64,000 nucleotides of DNA from Devosia sp. YIM 151766 (lineage in GTDB: Bacteria > Pseudomonadota > Alphaproteobacteria > Rhizobiales > Devosiaceae). The translations under genes and the position numbers were made by a program. Below, in pieces: positions 1-7,516 of the stretch (within the stretch, counting starts at the first letter, position 1; the number at the start of each line of letters is the position of its first letter). The stretch is taken from NCBI RefSeq assembly GCF_030285925.1, contig NZ_CP127251.1, forward strand, positions 3,147,001-3,211,000, written 5' to 3'. The notes under the pieces were generated by a model. It ran no database searches. It saw only the letters and a list, made by a program, of their open reading frames with translations, and was not told the DNA's origin.

Positions 1-183
1 GGCGATCATGGCCGGGGTGGTGATGGCGCGAAACAGCCGCCGCTCCATCACCTTGAAAGTCTCCGATTGCGCCGAGCCGGCTTCAGACACCGAATGATAG
101 ACGAACAGGCGCGGCAGATAGAGCAAACCGGCCATCCAGGCGATGACCGAAATCACATGCAGGGCCTTGAACCATTCGATCAT
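1..183 (-). CDS. hemJ: HemJ-type protoporphyrinogen oxidase, 5' part only
   Basis: Only the first 61 codons are present; the gene runs off the left edge. The ATG at 183 lies 10 bases after the hemE stop, so the two form a hemE-hemJ operon. The protein opens with MIEWFKALHVISVIAWMAG and then LYLPRLFVYH, a first membrane helix with a conserved His that is typical of HemJ, the inner-membrane enzyme that oxidises protoporphyrinogen IX late in haem synthesis. The position next to another haem gene supports this. The call rests on the N-terminus alone. Confidence 0.85.
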   Translation of the reverse strand, partial: MIEWFKALHVISVIAWMAGLLYLPRLFVYHSVSEAGSAQSETFKVMERRLFRAITTPAMIA

Positions 184-193
184 CTTCCAGCTC

Positions 194-1228
194 CTAACCG
201 TGCTTGACCAGTTCCACCAGCCGCTCGACATGAGCAATCGGCGTTTCCGGCACGATACCGTGGCCAAGATTGAAAATATGCGGGCGATCCGCAAAGGCGG
301 CGATAATGGCCTCGACCTGCTTTTCCATCGCTTCGCCGCCGACCACAAGCCGCAAGGGATCGAGATTGCCCTGCACCGGCAGGTCGGCCGGCAGATGCGA
401 GCGGACGAAATCCAGCGGCGTCGCATAATCGACGCCCAGGGCATTCACGCCGGTCATCTGGGCATAGCGCGCCATATTGCCGGCGCCGCCGCGCGGAAAG
501 CCGATGATCGGAGCATTGGGAATGCGCTGGCGCAGGCCTTCGACGATGCGCCTGTTCGGGTCGATGACCTGGCGGACAAAGGAAGCATCGTCCAGATTAA
601 GCGCCCAGCTCTCGAAAATCTGCACCACATCGGCCCCGGCTTCGAGCTGGGCCGCCAGGTAATCGATGCTGGTCTCGACCAGCATGTCCATCAGACGATC
701 GAAAGCCGCTGGCTGCTCCAGGGCGAAGCGTCGCGCCACCCATTGGTCCGGCGAGCCGCGGCCATTGAGCATATAGGTCGCCACCGTCCAGGGCGCGCCG
801 CAAAAGCCGATCAGCGTCTTGTCAGCCGGCAATGTAGCGCGTAGCCGGCGGATGGTTTCGAGAACCGGCGCCAGATGCGCGCTGGCCCGAGCCGGCTCGA
901 GCCTGTCGATGCCTTTGACATCAAGCGGCTCGAGGATCGGACCTTCACCGGTTTCAAAGCGGACCGACTGGCCCAGCGCGTCGGGAATGACCAGGATATC
1001 GGAGAACAGGATCGCCGCATCCAGGTCGAAGCGGCGCAGCGGTTGCAGCGTCACCTCGGCCGCCAGTTCGGGATTGTAGCAGAGATCGAGGAAGGTTCCC
1101 GCCTGCTTCCTGGTCTCGCGATATTCAGGCAGGTAACGGCCGGCCTGCCGCATGATCCACATTGGCGGTCGGTCCTGGCGCTGCCCCAGCACCGTCGCCA
1201 GCAGAGGTTTATGTACCACCGGATTCAT
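194..1228 (-). CDS. hemE: Uroporphyrinogen decarboxylase
   Basis: A 344-residue protein of normal length for HemE, which removes four carboxyl groups from uroporphyrinogen III to give coproporphyrinogen III in the cytoplasm. The signature PPMWIMRQAGRYLPEY is at residues 21-36, with the substrate-binding Arg27 and Arg31, and the catalytic Asp is in ILFSDIL (Asp77). The ATG at 1228 is chosen because family proteins begin just before this motif and a GAAGGG ribosome site precedes it; an in-frame extension to 1357 has no family counterpart. It is followed by hemJ. Its 5' side faces the candidate replication origin, as hemE does in Caulobacter and Sinorhizobium. Confidence 0.97.
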   Translation of the reverse strand: MNPVVHKPLLATVLGQRQDRPPMWIMRQAGRYLPEYRETRKQAGTFLDLCYNPELAAEVTLQPLRRFDLDAAILFSDILVIPDALGQSVRFETGEGPILEPLDVKGIDRLEPARASAHLAPVLETIRRLRATLPADKTLIGFCGAPWTVATYMLNGRGSPDQWVARRFALEQPAAFDRLMDMLVETSIDYLAAQLEAGADVVQIFESWALNLDDASFVRQVIDPNRRIVEGLRQRIPNAPIIGFPRGGAGNMARYAQMTGVNALGVDYATPLDFVRSHLPADLPVQGNLDPLRLVVGGEAMEKQVEAIIAAFADRPHIFNLGHGIVPETPIAHVERLVELVKHG

Positions 1229-1415
1229 GTTTTCGACCCTTCCAAATCCCAAAAGGAATCTTTCTTTCTTAGTTTCTTTATCATCATGACGGTGTTTTGC
1301 GGCAATTCCGTCCGCTCCACAATCGCCACCCATGGTGACACTTGCGCGCAGCGTCATGGTTAACAGAGTGTGAATTGCTTTCTGGCGCGCTGTCCCGACG
1401 TCGCCGCCTCAATCC

Positions 1416-1430
1416 TTAACAAAAGCTTAA
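1416..1430. promoter_or_regulatory. CtrA box, perfect TTAA-N7-TTAA
   Basis: The sequence TTAA-CAAAAGC-TTAA, followed by C, matches the alphaproteobacterial CtrA response-regulator consensus at all eight fixed positions. It lies about 190 bases upstream of the hemE start. In Caulobacter, CtrA bound at such boxes in the origin blocks replication and the adjacent hemE-side promoter. That role here is inferred from the match and location. Confidence 0.7.
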
Positions 1431-1443
1431 CCGGCGGACTCCC

Positions 1444-1461
1444 GAGTCAACGATTCGATTC
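1444..1461. promoter_or_regulatory. Cluster of three GANTC (CcrM) methylation sites
   Basis: GAGTC at 1444-1448 and two abutting GATTC sites at 1452-1456 and 1457-1461. Two more GANTC sites lie in the same gap at 1256-1260 and 1611-1615. GANTC is the target of the cell-cycle methyltransferase CcrM in alphaproteobacteria. Three sites in 18 bases is far denser than expected and fits a replication control region. Confidence 0.6.
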
Positions 1462-1506
1462 TGCCTGTGGACGCGGCAGAGAATATCGCGGCGCGCCGCC
1501 TTGGCC

Positions 1507-1515
1507 TTATCCCCA
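1507..1515 (+). promoter_or_regulatory. DnaA-box-like 9-mer
   Basis: TTATCCCCA differs from the classic DnaA box TTATCCACA at one base. Further matches are TTGCCCACA at 1616-1624 (two changes) and, on the minus strand, TTTTCCACA at 1651-1659 (one change). Their clustering in one intergenic region beside hemE is what makes them credible; singly each could be chance. Confidence 0.55.
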
Positions 1516-1559
1516 GACCTATCCCATGCCTCCACCGGCCAGCCGGCCGGGTCGAGTTG

Positions 1560-1574
1560 TTAATGTTTTATTAG
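1560..1574. promoter_or_regulatory. CtrA-like box, TTAA-N7-TTAG
   Basis: TTAA-TGTTTTA-TTAG keeps the seven-base spacing and seven of eight fixed bases of the CtrA consensus. It is the second such box in the candidate origin and lies about 95 bases before the maf start. Function is inferred. Confidence 0.5.
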
Positions 1575-1668
1575 CCAAGTCGAACAAACCGGCCGCTGCG
1601 GGAAAGTTACGAGTCTTGCCCACAGATGGCGCTTGAGCTGGGGATGAGTGTGTGGAAAACATGGTTTC

Positions 1669-2277
1669 ATGCTGATCCTTGCATCCACCAGCGCCACCCG
1701 CAAAGCCTTGCTGGACAAGGCCGGATTGCGCTTCGAAGCCATCCCGGCGGCAATCGACGAGCGGGGCATCGAAGGCGAAGCCATGGCGATCGGCGCCGAT
1801 GGCGGCGACCTGGCGCTGCTCTTGGCGCAGCGCAAGGCCGAATCGGTTTCGCGCCTGCACCCGGGCGCTTTGGTGATCGGAGCGGACCAGACTTTGACCC
1901 TGGGTCGGGAGTTTTTACACAAGCCCGGAAGCCGCGCCGCCGCTGCCGCCCAGCTCGACCGCCTGCGTGGCCGGACCCATCGCCTCCATGCCGCCGTCAC
2001 CCTGATGCGCGATGCTGATCTGCTCTGGTCGGACGTCCAGATGGCGGAATTGACCATGCGCGAATTTTCCGCTGCCGAACGCGATGCAGTGCTCGCCGTG
2101 GAGGGCGATGCCATCCTATCTTCGGTCGGCTCCTACCGGCTGGAAGGCCCCTCCATCCGCCTGTTCGAAAATGTCAGCGGCGATTATTTCACCATTCTCG
2201 GCCTGCCGCTGCTTCCCTTGCTTGCCGCATTGCGCGATATGGCCCCCGACCTCCTTCTTACCAGGGCTGAACCTTGA
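1669..2277 (+). CDS. maf: Maf-family nucleoside triphosphate pyrophosphatase
   Basis: A 202-residue Maf protein. The family hydrolyses non-canonical or modified NTPs to NMP and pyrophosphate. The N-terminus LILASTSATRK has the conserved Ser and Arg11, and GADQTL at 71-76 carries the catalytic Asp; Gln follows it where many family members have Thr. The start ATG at 1669 opens directly on the conserved strand; an ATG at 1661 is out of frame. The stop overlaps the start of aroE by four bases, making it the first gene of a maf-aroE-coaE-dnaQ operon that reads away from the candidate origin. Confidence 0.92.
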   Translation: MLILASTSATRKALLDKAGLRFEAIPAAIDERGIEGEAMAIGADGGDLALLLAQRKAESVSRLHPGALVIGADQTLTLGREFLHKPGSRAAAAAQLDRLRGRTHRLHAAVTLMRDADLLWSDVQMAELTMREFSAAERDAVLAVEGDAILSSVGSYRLEGPSIRLFENVSGDYFTILGLPLLPLLAALRDMAPDLLLTRAEP

Positions 2278-3107
2278 CCATTAAGGCCTTCGTTATCGGG
2301 CATCCGATCGCCCATTCCCGCTCGCCGCTCATTCACGGCACCTGGCTGGCCGAATATGGCATTGACGGCGCCTATGAAGCGATCGATGTGGCGCCGGCCG
2401 ACTTGCCGGCTTTCTTTGAGCGTCTGCGTAGCGGCGAGTTTGCTGGCGGCAACGTCACCATTCCGCACAAGGAGGCGGTATTCGACCTGTGCGACAGCGT
2501 CGACGAGCTTGCCAGGCTGATCGGAGCCGTCAACACCCTGGTCGTCAGCGACGGCAAGGTTCACGGCACCAATAGTGATTATCTCGGTTTCCTGGGCAAT
2601 CTCGACGCCAATGCTCCCGGCTGGTCGGATGGGTCCGACGATGCGCTGATCATCGGCGCCGGCGGCGCGGCGCGTGCCGTGCTGGTGGCCTTGCGCCGGC
2701 GCAGGGGCGGCAAGGTACATGTGCTCAACCGCACCCTCGCCAATGCTCAGGCATTGATCGCCGAGATTGATGGTCCGTTCGAAGCCCACGGCTTCGATGC
2801 CTTTGCCGAACTGGCCCCGCGGACGGGCCTGGTGGTCAATACCAGCGCCATCGGCATGCATGGCAGCCGCTTCGACTGGCTGGACCTGAGCCTCCTGCCC
2901 AAAAATGCCCTGGTCACCGATATCGTTTATACGCCCCTGATCACGCCGCTGTTGGCCGAAGCCCGGGCCGCGGGCCTGCACATTGTCGACGGGCTCGGCA
3001 TGCTGCTGCATCAGGCCGTTCCCGGCTTTGCCGCCTGGTTCGGGATAACGCCGCAGGTGACGCCGGATCTGCGCGCCCGGGTCGAAGCGGCGCTGGACCG
3101 GCATTGA
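2274..3107 (+). CDS. aroE: Shikimate dehydrogenase
   Basis: A 277-residue NADPH-dependent enzyme that reduces 3-dehydroshikimate to shikimate. Substrate motif SRSPLIHG is at 15-22, NVTIPHK ends with catalytic Lys66, and Asn87 and Asp102 (TNSDYLGF) complete the site. The cofactor loop GAGGAA is at 128-133 and NRT at 152-154. Translation appears to start at a TTG within the overlap TTGA with maf, suggesting coupled translation. The stop overlaps the coaE start region. Confidence 0.96.
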   Translation: MTIKAFVIGHPIAHSRSPLIHGTWLAEYGIDGAYEAIDVAPADLPAFFERLRSGEFAGGNVTIPHKEAVFDLCDSVDELARLIGAVNTLVVSDGKVHGTNSDYLGFLGNLDANAPGWSDGSDDALIIGAGGAARAVLVALRRRRGGKVHVLNRTLANAQALIAEIDGPFEAHGFDAFAELAPRTGLVVNTSAIGMHGSRFDWLDLSLLPKNALVTDIVYTPLITPLLAEARAAGLHIVDGLGMLLHQAVPGFAAWFGITPQVTPDLRARVEAALDRH

Positions 3108-3700
3108 TGCGCCGGATCGGCATAACCGGCTCCATCGCCACCGGCAAATCCACCCTGCTGGCCGCCTTCGCAAAAGCCGGCGTGCCAGTGCTTTCCGCCG
3201 ATGACGTGGTGGCCGAACTCTATGCCGGTCCCGCCATCGCTCCGGTCGAGGCCCTGTTTCCAGGCGTCGCCAAACATGGTCGCATCGACCGGCAGGACCT
3301 GGCCAGGCGCCTCGCCGCCGATCCTTCCGGCTTCGCCCGGCTCGAAGCCGTGGTGCATCCATTGGTGCGCGAAAGGATCGCCCAATTCCTGACCGCCGCC
3401 GAAACGGCCGGCGAGGCGCTGGCCGCCGTGGAAGTGCCGCTCCTGTTCGAAAGCGGACACGATTATGACTTGGATGCCATCGCCGTGACCCATGTGGACG
3501 AGACGATCCAGCAAGAGCGCATCCTCGCCCGGCCGGGCATGGACGTGGATAAGATGCAGACTATGCTTGCCCGGCAGCTGCCGCAGGCCGAAAAGATGAA
3601 GCGGGCCACCTGGCTCTTCGATACGGCGCAGCCGAGGCGGGCCATCGACGATCAGGTCGCCGAACTGGTCGCGGGCATCAGAGCGGAAACACAAGCGTAA
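3107..3700 (+). CDS. coaE: Dephospho-CoA kinase
   Basis: A 197-residue P-loop kinase for the last step of coenzyme A synthesis, phosphorylating dephospho-CoA. The Walker A loop GSIATGKST is at 8-16 and the substrate Asp pair ADD is at 31-33. The ATG at 3107 begins on the last base of the aroE stop; a TTG three bases earlier is possible. It overlaps dnaQ by one base (TAATGA). CoaE next to dnaQ and aroE is usual for alphaproteobacterial origin regions. Confidence 0.96.
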   Translation: MRRIGITGSIATGKSTLLAAFAKAGVPVLSADDVVAELYAGPAIAPVEALFPGVAKHGRIDRQDLARRLAADPSGFARLEAVVHPLVRERIAQFLTAAETAGEALAAVEVPLLFESGHDYDLDAIAVTHVDETIQQERILARPGMDVDKMQTMLARQLPQAEKMKRATWLFDTAQPRRAIDDQVAELVAGIRAETQA

Positions 3701-4410
3701 TGATCAGGGAAATCGTCCTCGATACCGAAACCACCGGCCTCTCGCCGCAAGGGGGCGACCGCCTGGTGGAAATCGGCTGCGTCGAATTGATCAACCACAT
3801 TCCCACCGGCAAGCATTTCCACGCCTATATCAATCCCGAGCGCTTCATGCCGGAAGAAGCCTTCCGCATCCATGGATTGGGAGACGACTTTCTGGCCGAC
3901 AAGCCGCTGTTCAAGGCAGTGGCGTCCGAGTTCCGGGATTTCATCGGCGATGCGACGCTGGTGATCCACAATGCGTCCTTCGATATGGGTTTCCTCAATG
4001 CCGAGCTCGAATGGGCCGGACTGGCCCGGCTCACCAATACGGTGATCGATACCGTCATGGTGGCGCGCCAGAAACATCCGGGCGCCCGGGTCAGCCTTGA
4101 CGCGCTGTGCAAGCATTACGGCATCGATAATTCCCGCCGCACACTGCATGGCGCGCTGCTCGACAGCCAGATTCTCGCCGAGGTCTATCTGGAGCTGATC
4201 GGGGGCAAGCAGGTCAGCCTGGCCCTGGTCGCCGAGGTGGAAACCACCACGATCAGCCTGACCCGGACGCGCACCGCCGTCACGCCCCGCCCCGTCGCGC
4301 TGCCGGGTCGGATCAGCGCCGCCGAGGCCGAGGCCCATGCCGCCTTCATCGCCAAAATGGGCGAGGGCGCCCTTTGGACCCGATATCGGGCCAGCGAAGC
4401 CGCCGAATAA
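3700..4410 (+). CDS. dnaQ: DNA polymerase III epsilon subunit, 3'-5' proofreading exonuclease
   Basis: A 236-residue DEDDh exonuclease that proofreads for the replicative polymerase. Exo I is LDTETTG with Asp8 and Glu10, exo II is HNASFD with Asp95, and exo III is LHGALLDSQ with His149 and Asp154. Beyond about residue 180 the chain is variable and should carry the polymerase-binding tail. Last gene of the maf operon, closed by a strong terminator 1 base later. Confidence 0.96.
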   Translation: MIREIVLDTETTGLSPQGGDRLVEIGCVELINHIPTGKHFHAYINPERFMPEEAFRIHGLGDDFLADKPLFKAVASEFRDFIGDATLVIHNASFDMGFLNAELEWAGLARLTNTVIDTVMVARQKHPGARVSLDALCKHYGIDNSRRTLHGALLDSQILAEVYLELIGGKQVSLALVAEVETTTISLTRTRTAVTPRPVALPGRISAAEAEAHAAFIAKMGEGALWTRYRASEAAE

Positions 4411-4438
4411 AAAAAGCCCCGGCGGACCGGGGCTTTTG
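4411..4438. terminator. Bidirectional rho-independent terminator, dnaQ/secB
   Basis: A perfect 11-base-pair inverted repeat, AAAAGCCCCGG - CGGA - CCGGGGCTTTT, sits directly after the dnaQ stop. It has a T run at the end on the plus strand and an A run at the start, so it can also stop transcripts from secB arriving on the minus strand. Confidence 0.9.
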
Positions 4439-4457
4439 CAAGCGATATGCGATCGGC

Positions 4458-4988
4458 TCAGTTGAGCTTTTCGCCTTCTGCCGGCGCCACCGGGGCATCG
4501 GTCGCGGCGCCGCCGCCCTGCTGGGCCGCGAGCTTGGCCAGGTTCTGACGGTAGATGGCGGCGAAATCCACCGGTTCCATCATCAGCGGCGGGAAGCCGC
4601 CCTGCTGGGTGACGCTGGCCAGCACCTGGCGCGCGAAGGGGAAGATCAGGCGCGGGCATTCGATCATCAATAGCGGCGACAATTGCGCTTCCGGCACGTT
4701 CTTCAGCCGGAAAATACCGCCATAGACCAGCTCGACATTGAACAGCACGGTCTCTTCGCGATTGGCCTTGGCGTTGAGCGTCAGCTCGATCGCGTAGATT
4801 TCGTCACTCTGCTTCTTGACGCCGACGGCGATGGAAACGTTGAAGGCCGGATTCGCCCCGCCGGCCAGCAGCGTTCCGGGCGCGCCGGGATTTTCGAAGG
4901 AGAGATCGCGGATATACTGGCCCACCAGATTCATGCTGGGCGCGGTTCCGGGCTGCGGCGCTGCCGCGCCCTGATTGTCATCGGCCAT
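4458..4988 (-). CDS. secB: Protein-export chaperone SecB
   Basis: A 176-residue SecB, the cytosolic tetrameric chaperone that keeps preproteins unfolded and hands them to SecA. The core after residue 20 (LVGQYIRDLSFENP, then LNAKANREETVLFNVELVYGG and CPRLIFPFARQVL) matches the family well. The Gln/Ala/Pro-rich first 18 residues and the acidic C-terminus are typical of alphaproteobacterial members. Transcribed alone toward the dnaQ terminator. Confidence 0.97.
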   Translation of the reverse strand: MADDNQGAAAPQPGTAPSMNLVGQYIRDLSFENPGAPGTLLAGGANPAFNVSIAVGVKKQSDEIYAIELTLNAKANREETVLFNVELVYGGIFRLKNVPEAQLSPLLMIECPRLIFPFARQVLASVTQQGGFPPLMMEPVDFAAIYRQNLAKLAAQQGGGAATDAPVAPAEGEKLN

Positions 4989-5072
4989 TACTTGGTCCTT
5001 CTTGCAGACGAATTTTGAGGAAATCTGGCCGGCTGGCTAGCATTTTTGCGCCATCCGAACAAGCCGAGCCCG

Positions 5073-5537
5073 CTAGGATCGGTCCTTGTCCCGGTCATTG
5101 TCGTTAAGATCGATATATTTGGGATTATGGTCCTGCGACCCGGACGGATCGCCGTGGCTGCGATAGGTCGTGGTGGTTTCGACCACGCGAACGCGCCCGG
5201 CCAGCGCTGAAAAAATCGAGGCGCGGACCGGCGGCAATAACAGGATCAGCGCCGCGATATCGCTGAGAAAGCCCGGAACGACCAGCAGCAATCCCGCCAG
5301 CCCGATCATCATCGTGTCGAACATCGTGCGGCCCGGAATGGTGCCGGCATTGACATTGGAGCGCAGCCGCGAAACCACGTCCAGCCCCTGCCGGCGCAGC
5401 AGCAGCATTCCGGCAATGGCCGCCAGGATCACCAGTGCCAGCGTCGGCAATAGCCCGATGGCGCGGCCGACCACGATGAACATGGCGATTTCGGCGAGAG
5501 GCAGCAGCAGGAAGCCGAGAGCAAAAAAACGGGCCAA
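5073..5537 (-). CDS. fxsA: FxsA-family membrane protein
   Basis: A 154-residue inner-membrane protein with hydrophobic segments at about 4-20, 26-45 and 75-95, and a charged soluble tail rich in Asp/Arg. This layout and the LPLAEIAMF and VPGFLSDIAAL motifs are those of FxsA, named for relieving phage T7 exclusion in E. coli; its normal role is unclear. I chose the TTG at 5537 because AAGGA lies seven bases upstream and the membrane segment starts there; an ATG at 5597 would add a 20-residue Pro-rich leader. Confidence 0.85.
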   Translation of the reverse strand: MARFFALGFLLLPLAEIAMFIVVGRAIGLLPTLALVILAAIAGMLLLRRQGLDVVSRLRSNVNAGTIPGRTMFDTMMIGLAGLLLVVPGFLSDIAALILLLPPVRASIFSALAGRVRVVETTTTYRSHGDPSGSQDHNPKYIDLNDNDRDKDRS

Positions 5538-5706
5538 GAGCGGGTCCTTGTCTGGGGACGATGGGAAAGGGCGCGGCAAAATGCAACCTCCGCCCATCGT
5601 GAACTGGTTTTGAGCTAAAGCTTTGCCTATATATAGGACCGGTTTGGCGCGAAACGAGCGCCGCAATGTGTTTTTGTTCTAGCCTCGCGCGCAAGGTGCC
5701 CCATTC

Positions 5707-6435
5707 ATGGACGATTTTCTCGACCTGCCGACCCTCATCGCCATCGTCGTGGCCATCTTCGTGCTGTTCCGGCTGCGCTCGGTCCTCGGCACGCGCACCG
5801 GCAATGAACGTCCGCCGGTCGATCGCTCGCGCTCGACCCCGGTGGAGAAGAAGGCCGGGGCCAATGACGATACGGTGGTGCCGCTGCGTCCGCGTCCCGT
5901 GGCCGCCCAGCCCGATCTCGATGACGAGCGCCGCGCCCGCAAGCTCGAGGCCGAGATCGAGCAGGCTGCGGGCGGCAACGAGGCGCTGGCCACCGGCCTC
6001 AAGGAAGCGGCCGAGGCCGATCCGACCTTCACGCCGAAATCCTTCCTCGATGGCGCCAAGCAGGCCTATGAGATGATCGTCACCGCCTTTGCCGAAGGCG
6101 ACCGCCAGACGCTGAAGAATCTTCTCGAAAAAGACGTGTTCGACGGCTTCCAGCGCGCCATCGCCGATCGCGAGGCTGCGGGCCAGACAGTCGATTTCAC
6201 CTTTGTCGGCCTGCCCAAGATCGCCATCGCCGATGCCGAATACGACAAGAAGAACGTGCTGGTCACCGTCGATTTCCATGCCGAAGTTGTCTCCGCCACC
6301 CGTGACAAGGTCGGCAATCTGGTCGAGGGCAATGCCGATCAGGTGCAGACCATTGCCGATGAATGGACCTTTGCCCGCAATCCCAAATCGCGCGATCCGA
6401 ATTGGAAGGTCATTGCGACGAGCCAGCTCGACTGA
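5707..6435 (+). CDS. timA: Tim44/TimA-family membrane-anchored adaptor
   Basis: A 242-residue protein with one N-terminal membrane helix (about 6-24), a charged low-complexity linker (28-100), and a C-terminal Tim44-like domain (about 105-242: FLDGAKQAYEMIVTAFAEGD, then DEWTFARNP). It resembles bacterial relatives of mitochondrial Tim44. The bacterial role is not firmly known; it is thought to act at the membrane. It diverges from fxsA. In many relatives mltA follows, but here smr comes next. Confidence 0.88.
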   Translation: MDDFLDLPTLIAIVVAIFVLFRLRSVLGTRTGNERPPVDRSRSTPVEKKAGANDDTVVPLRPRPVAAQPDLDDERRARKLEAEIEQAAGGNEALATGLKEAAEADPTFTPKSFLDGAKQAYEMIVTAFAEGDRQTLKNLLEKDVFDGFQRAIADREAAGQTVDFTFVGLPKIAIADAEYDKKNVLVTVDFHAEVVSATRDKVGNLVEGNADQVQTIADEWTFARNPKSRDPNWKVIATSQLD

Positions 6436-6459
6436 TTTCCCGCGGCAGGGCCGACCTCG

Positions 6460-7038
6460 ATGTCCAAGCGCGTTTCCCGGCGCCTGCCGCACGACTTTCA
6501 CCTTTGGACCGGCGTGGCCGCCACCGTCGAACCGCTGCGGCGCAAGCGGCTGTTGAACCTGGGCTCCGGGACCCTGCCGGTGCCGGAAGCCGAACCGGCG
6601 CCCCGGATCAAGGCCCCGCCCCGGCCGCTCCAGCCCGGCAAGCCATTCCTGCCCCCCTATCAGGCCCCCATGCCCGCCGCCGCGGCGGACAAGGCCGTCG
6701 ACCCGGCCATCCATAAGAAGGTCCGGCGCGGCCGTATCGACATCGACGGCACCATCGATCTGCATGGCATGACCCAGAGCCAGGCCCGCGAGGCCCTGCG
6801 CCGCTATATCGGGGCGCGAGCGGCGCGGGGCGACCGCACCATTCTCGTCATCACCGGCAAGGGCCTTAAGACCGATAATGATTACGTCGCAGCCATGACC
6901 GAACGAGGAATATTGCGCACCATGCTGCCGATCTGGCTATCCGAGCCGGGGCTGTCGCAACTGGTCTCGGGCTGGAGCATGGCGGCGCGCGGCCATGGCG
7001 GCGAGGGGGCGTATTATGTGCGCCTGCGCCGGCAATGA
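6460..7038 (+). CDS. Smr-domain endonuclease-like protein
   Basis: 192 residues. A Pro/Ala-rich N-terminal half (about 35-80) precedes a C-terminal Smr domain with DLHGM at 100-104, the REALRRYI helix, VITGKG near 131 and a glycine-rich end (ARGHGGEGAYYVRL). Smr domains are found in MutS2 and stand-alone proteins and can nick DNA or cleave RNA; which of these applies is unknown. It follows timA by 24 bases and overlaps the next gene by four. Confidence 0.9.
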   Translation: MSKRVSRRLPHDFHLWTGVAATVEPLRRKRLLNLGSGTLPVPEAEPAPRIKAPPRPLQPGKPFLPPYQAPMPAAAADKAVDPAIHKKVRRGRIDIDGTIDLHGMTQSQAREALRRYIGARAARGDRTILVITGKGLKTDNDYVAAMTERGILRTMLPIWLSEPGLSQLVSGWSMAARGHGGEGAYYVRLRRQ

Positions 7039-7403
7039 CCCCGCTGGGCGCTAAATTGCGGGCGATGCGCGAGGCGCGCGGCATTTCATTGAAGGAAATG
7101 GCGGCGGCGCTCAACGTGTCCAGCGCCTATCTGTCGGCGCTCGAACATGGCCGCCGCGGCCAGCCCACCAGCTTCCTGCTTCACCGCATCATCGCCTTCT
7201 TCAATGTCATCTGGGACGAAGCCGAGGAATTGCAGCGTCTCGCCGAGATTTCCGACCCCAAGGCCAGTATCGATACCGGCGGGCTGGCGCCGGAAGCGAC
7301 GGAACTCACCAATCGGCTGCGCGATAATATCGGGCGGCTGGAGGTCGAGGATCTGAAATTCCTGCGGGACGAACTGGTCAAACGCGCGGGGCGGAAGCGC
7401 TGA
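7035..7403 (+). CDS. XRE-family helix-turn-helix regulator
   Basis: A 122-residue protein with an N-terminal Cro/C1-type helix-turn-helix at about 5-60 (LRAMREARGISLKEMAAAL, then SSAYLSALEHGRRG) and a helical tail. It starts inside the smr stop (ATGA overlap), so it is translated from the smr message. Target genes are not visible from the sequence. Confidence 0.88.
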   Translation: MTPLGAKLRAMREARGISLKEMAAALNVSSAYLSALEHGRRGQPTSFLLHRIIAFFNVIWDEAEELQRLAEISDPKASIDTGGLAPEATELTNRLRDNIGRLEVEDLKFLRDELVKRAGRKR

Positions 7404-7426
7404 CCCAGCGACGCTCTCGATCCGGC

Positions 7427-7447
7427 CCTCCTCCTTGAAGGGGGAGG
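7427..7447. terminator. Hairpin between convergent xre and hslU
   Basis: CCTCCTCCTT and AAGGGGGAGG form a 10-base-pair stem with one G-T pair around a tiny loop, followed by a G-rich tail. It sits between two converging genes, so it may end both transcripts, but there is no T run and its composition resembles dispersed CTCC/GGAG repeats of this order. Confidence 0.45.
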
Positions 7448-7516
7448 TTGGGAGGGGTGCTTACGCGCGGAGAGCATACCGTCCCCAACCCAGCTTCGGA
7501 GAGCGCAAAAGCGCCG

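Larger units (their letters stand above)
1229..1668. other. Candidate chromosomal replication origin (oriC)
   Basis: A 440-base stretch without a convincing gene between divergent hemE and maf. It holds a perfect CtrA-type box, a second with one change, three 9-mers resembling DnaA boxes, five GANTC (CcrM) sites and an AT-rich run near 1240-1290. In Caulobacter crescentus and Sinorhizobium meliloti the origin also lies beside hemE, and in the former it carries the same kinds of site. The combination and location support an origin; direct proof is absent. The same interval must also hold the hemE and maf promoters. Confidence 0.75.

Noticed and set aside
1358..1636. Possible small genes inside the candidate origin
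   Set aside because: The open frame in this gap has no good ribosome site, crosses the CtrA and DnaA sites and has no recognisable domain.
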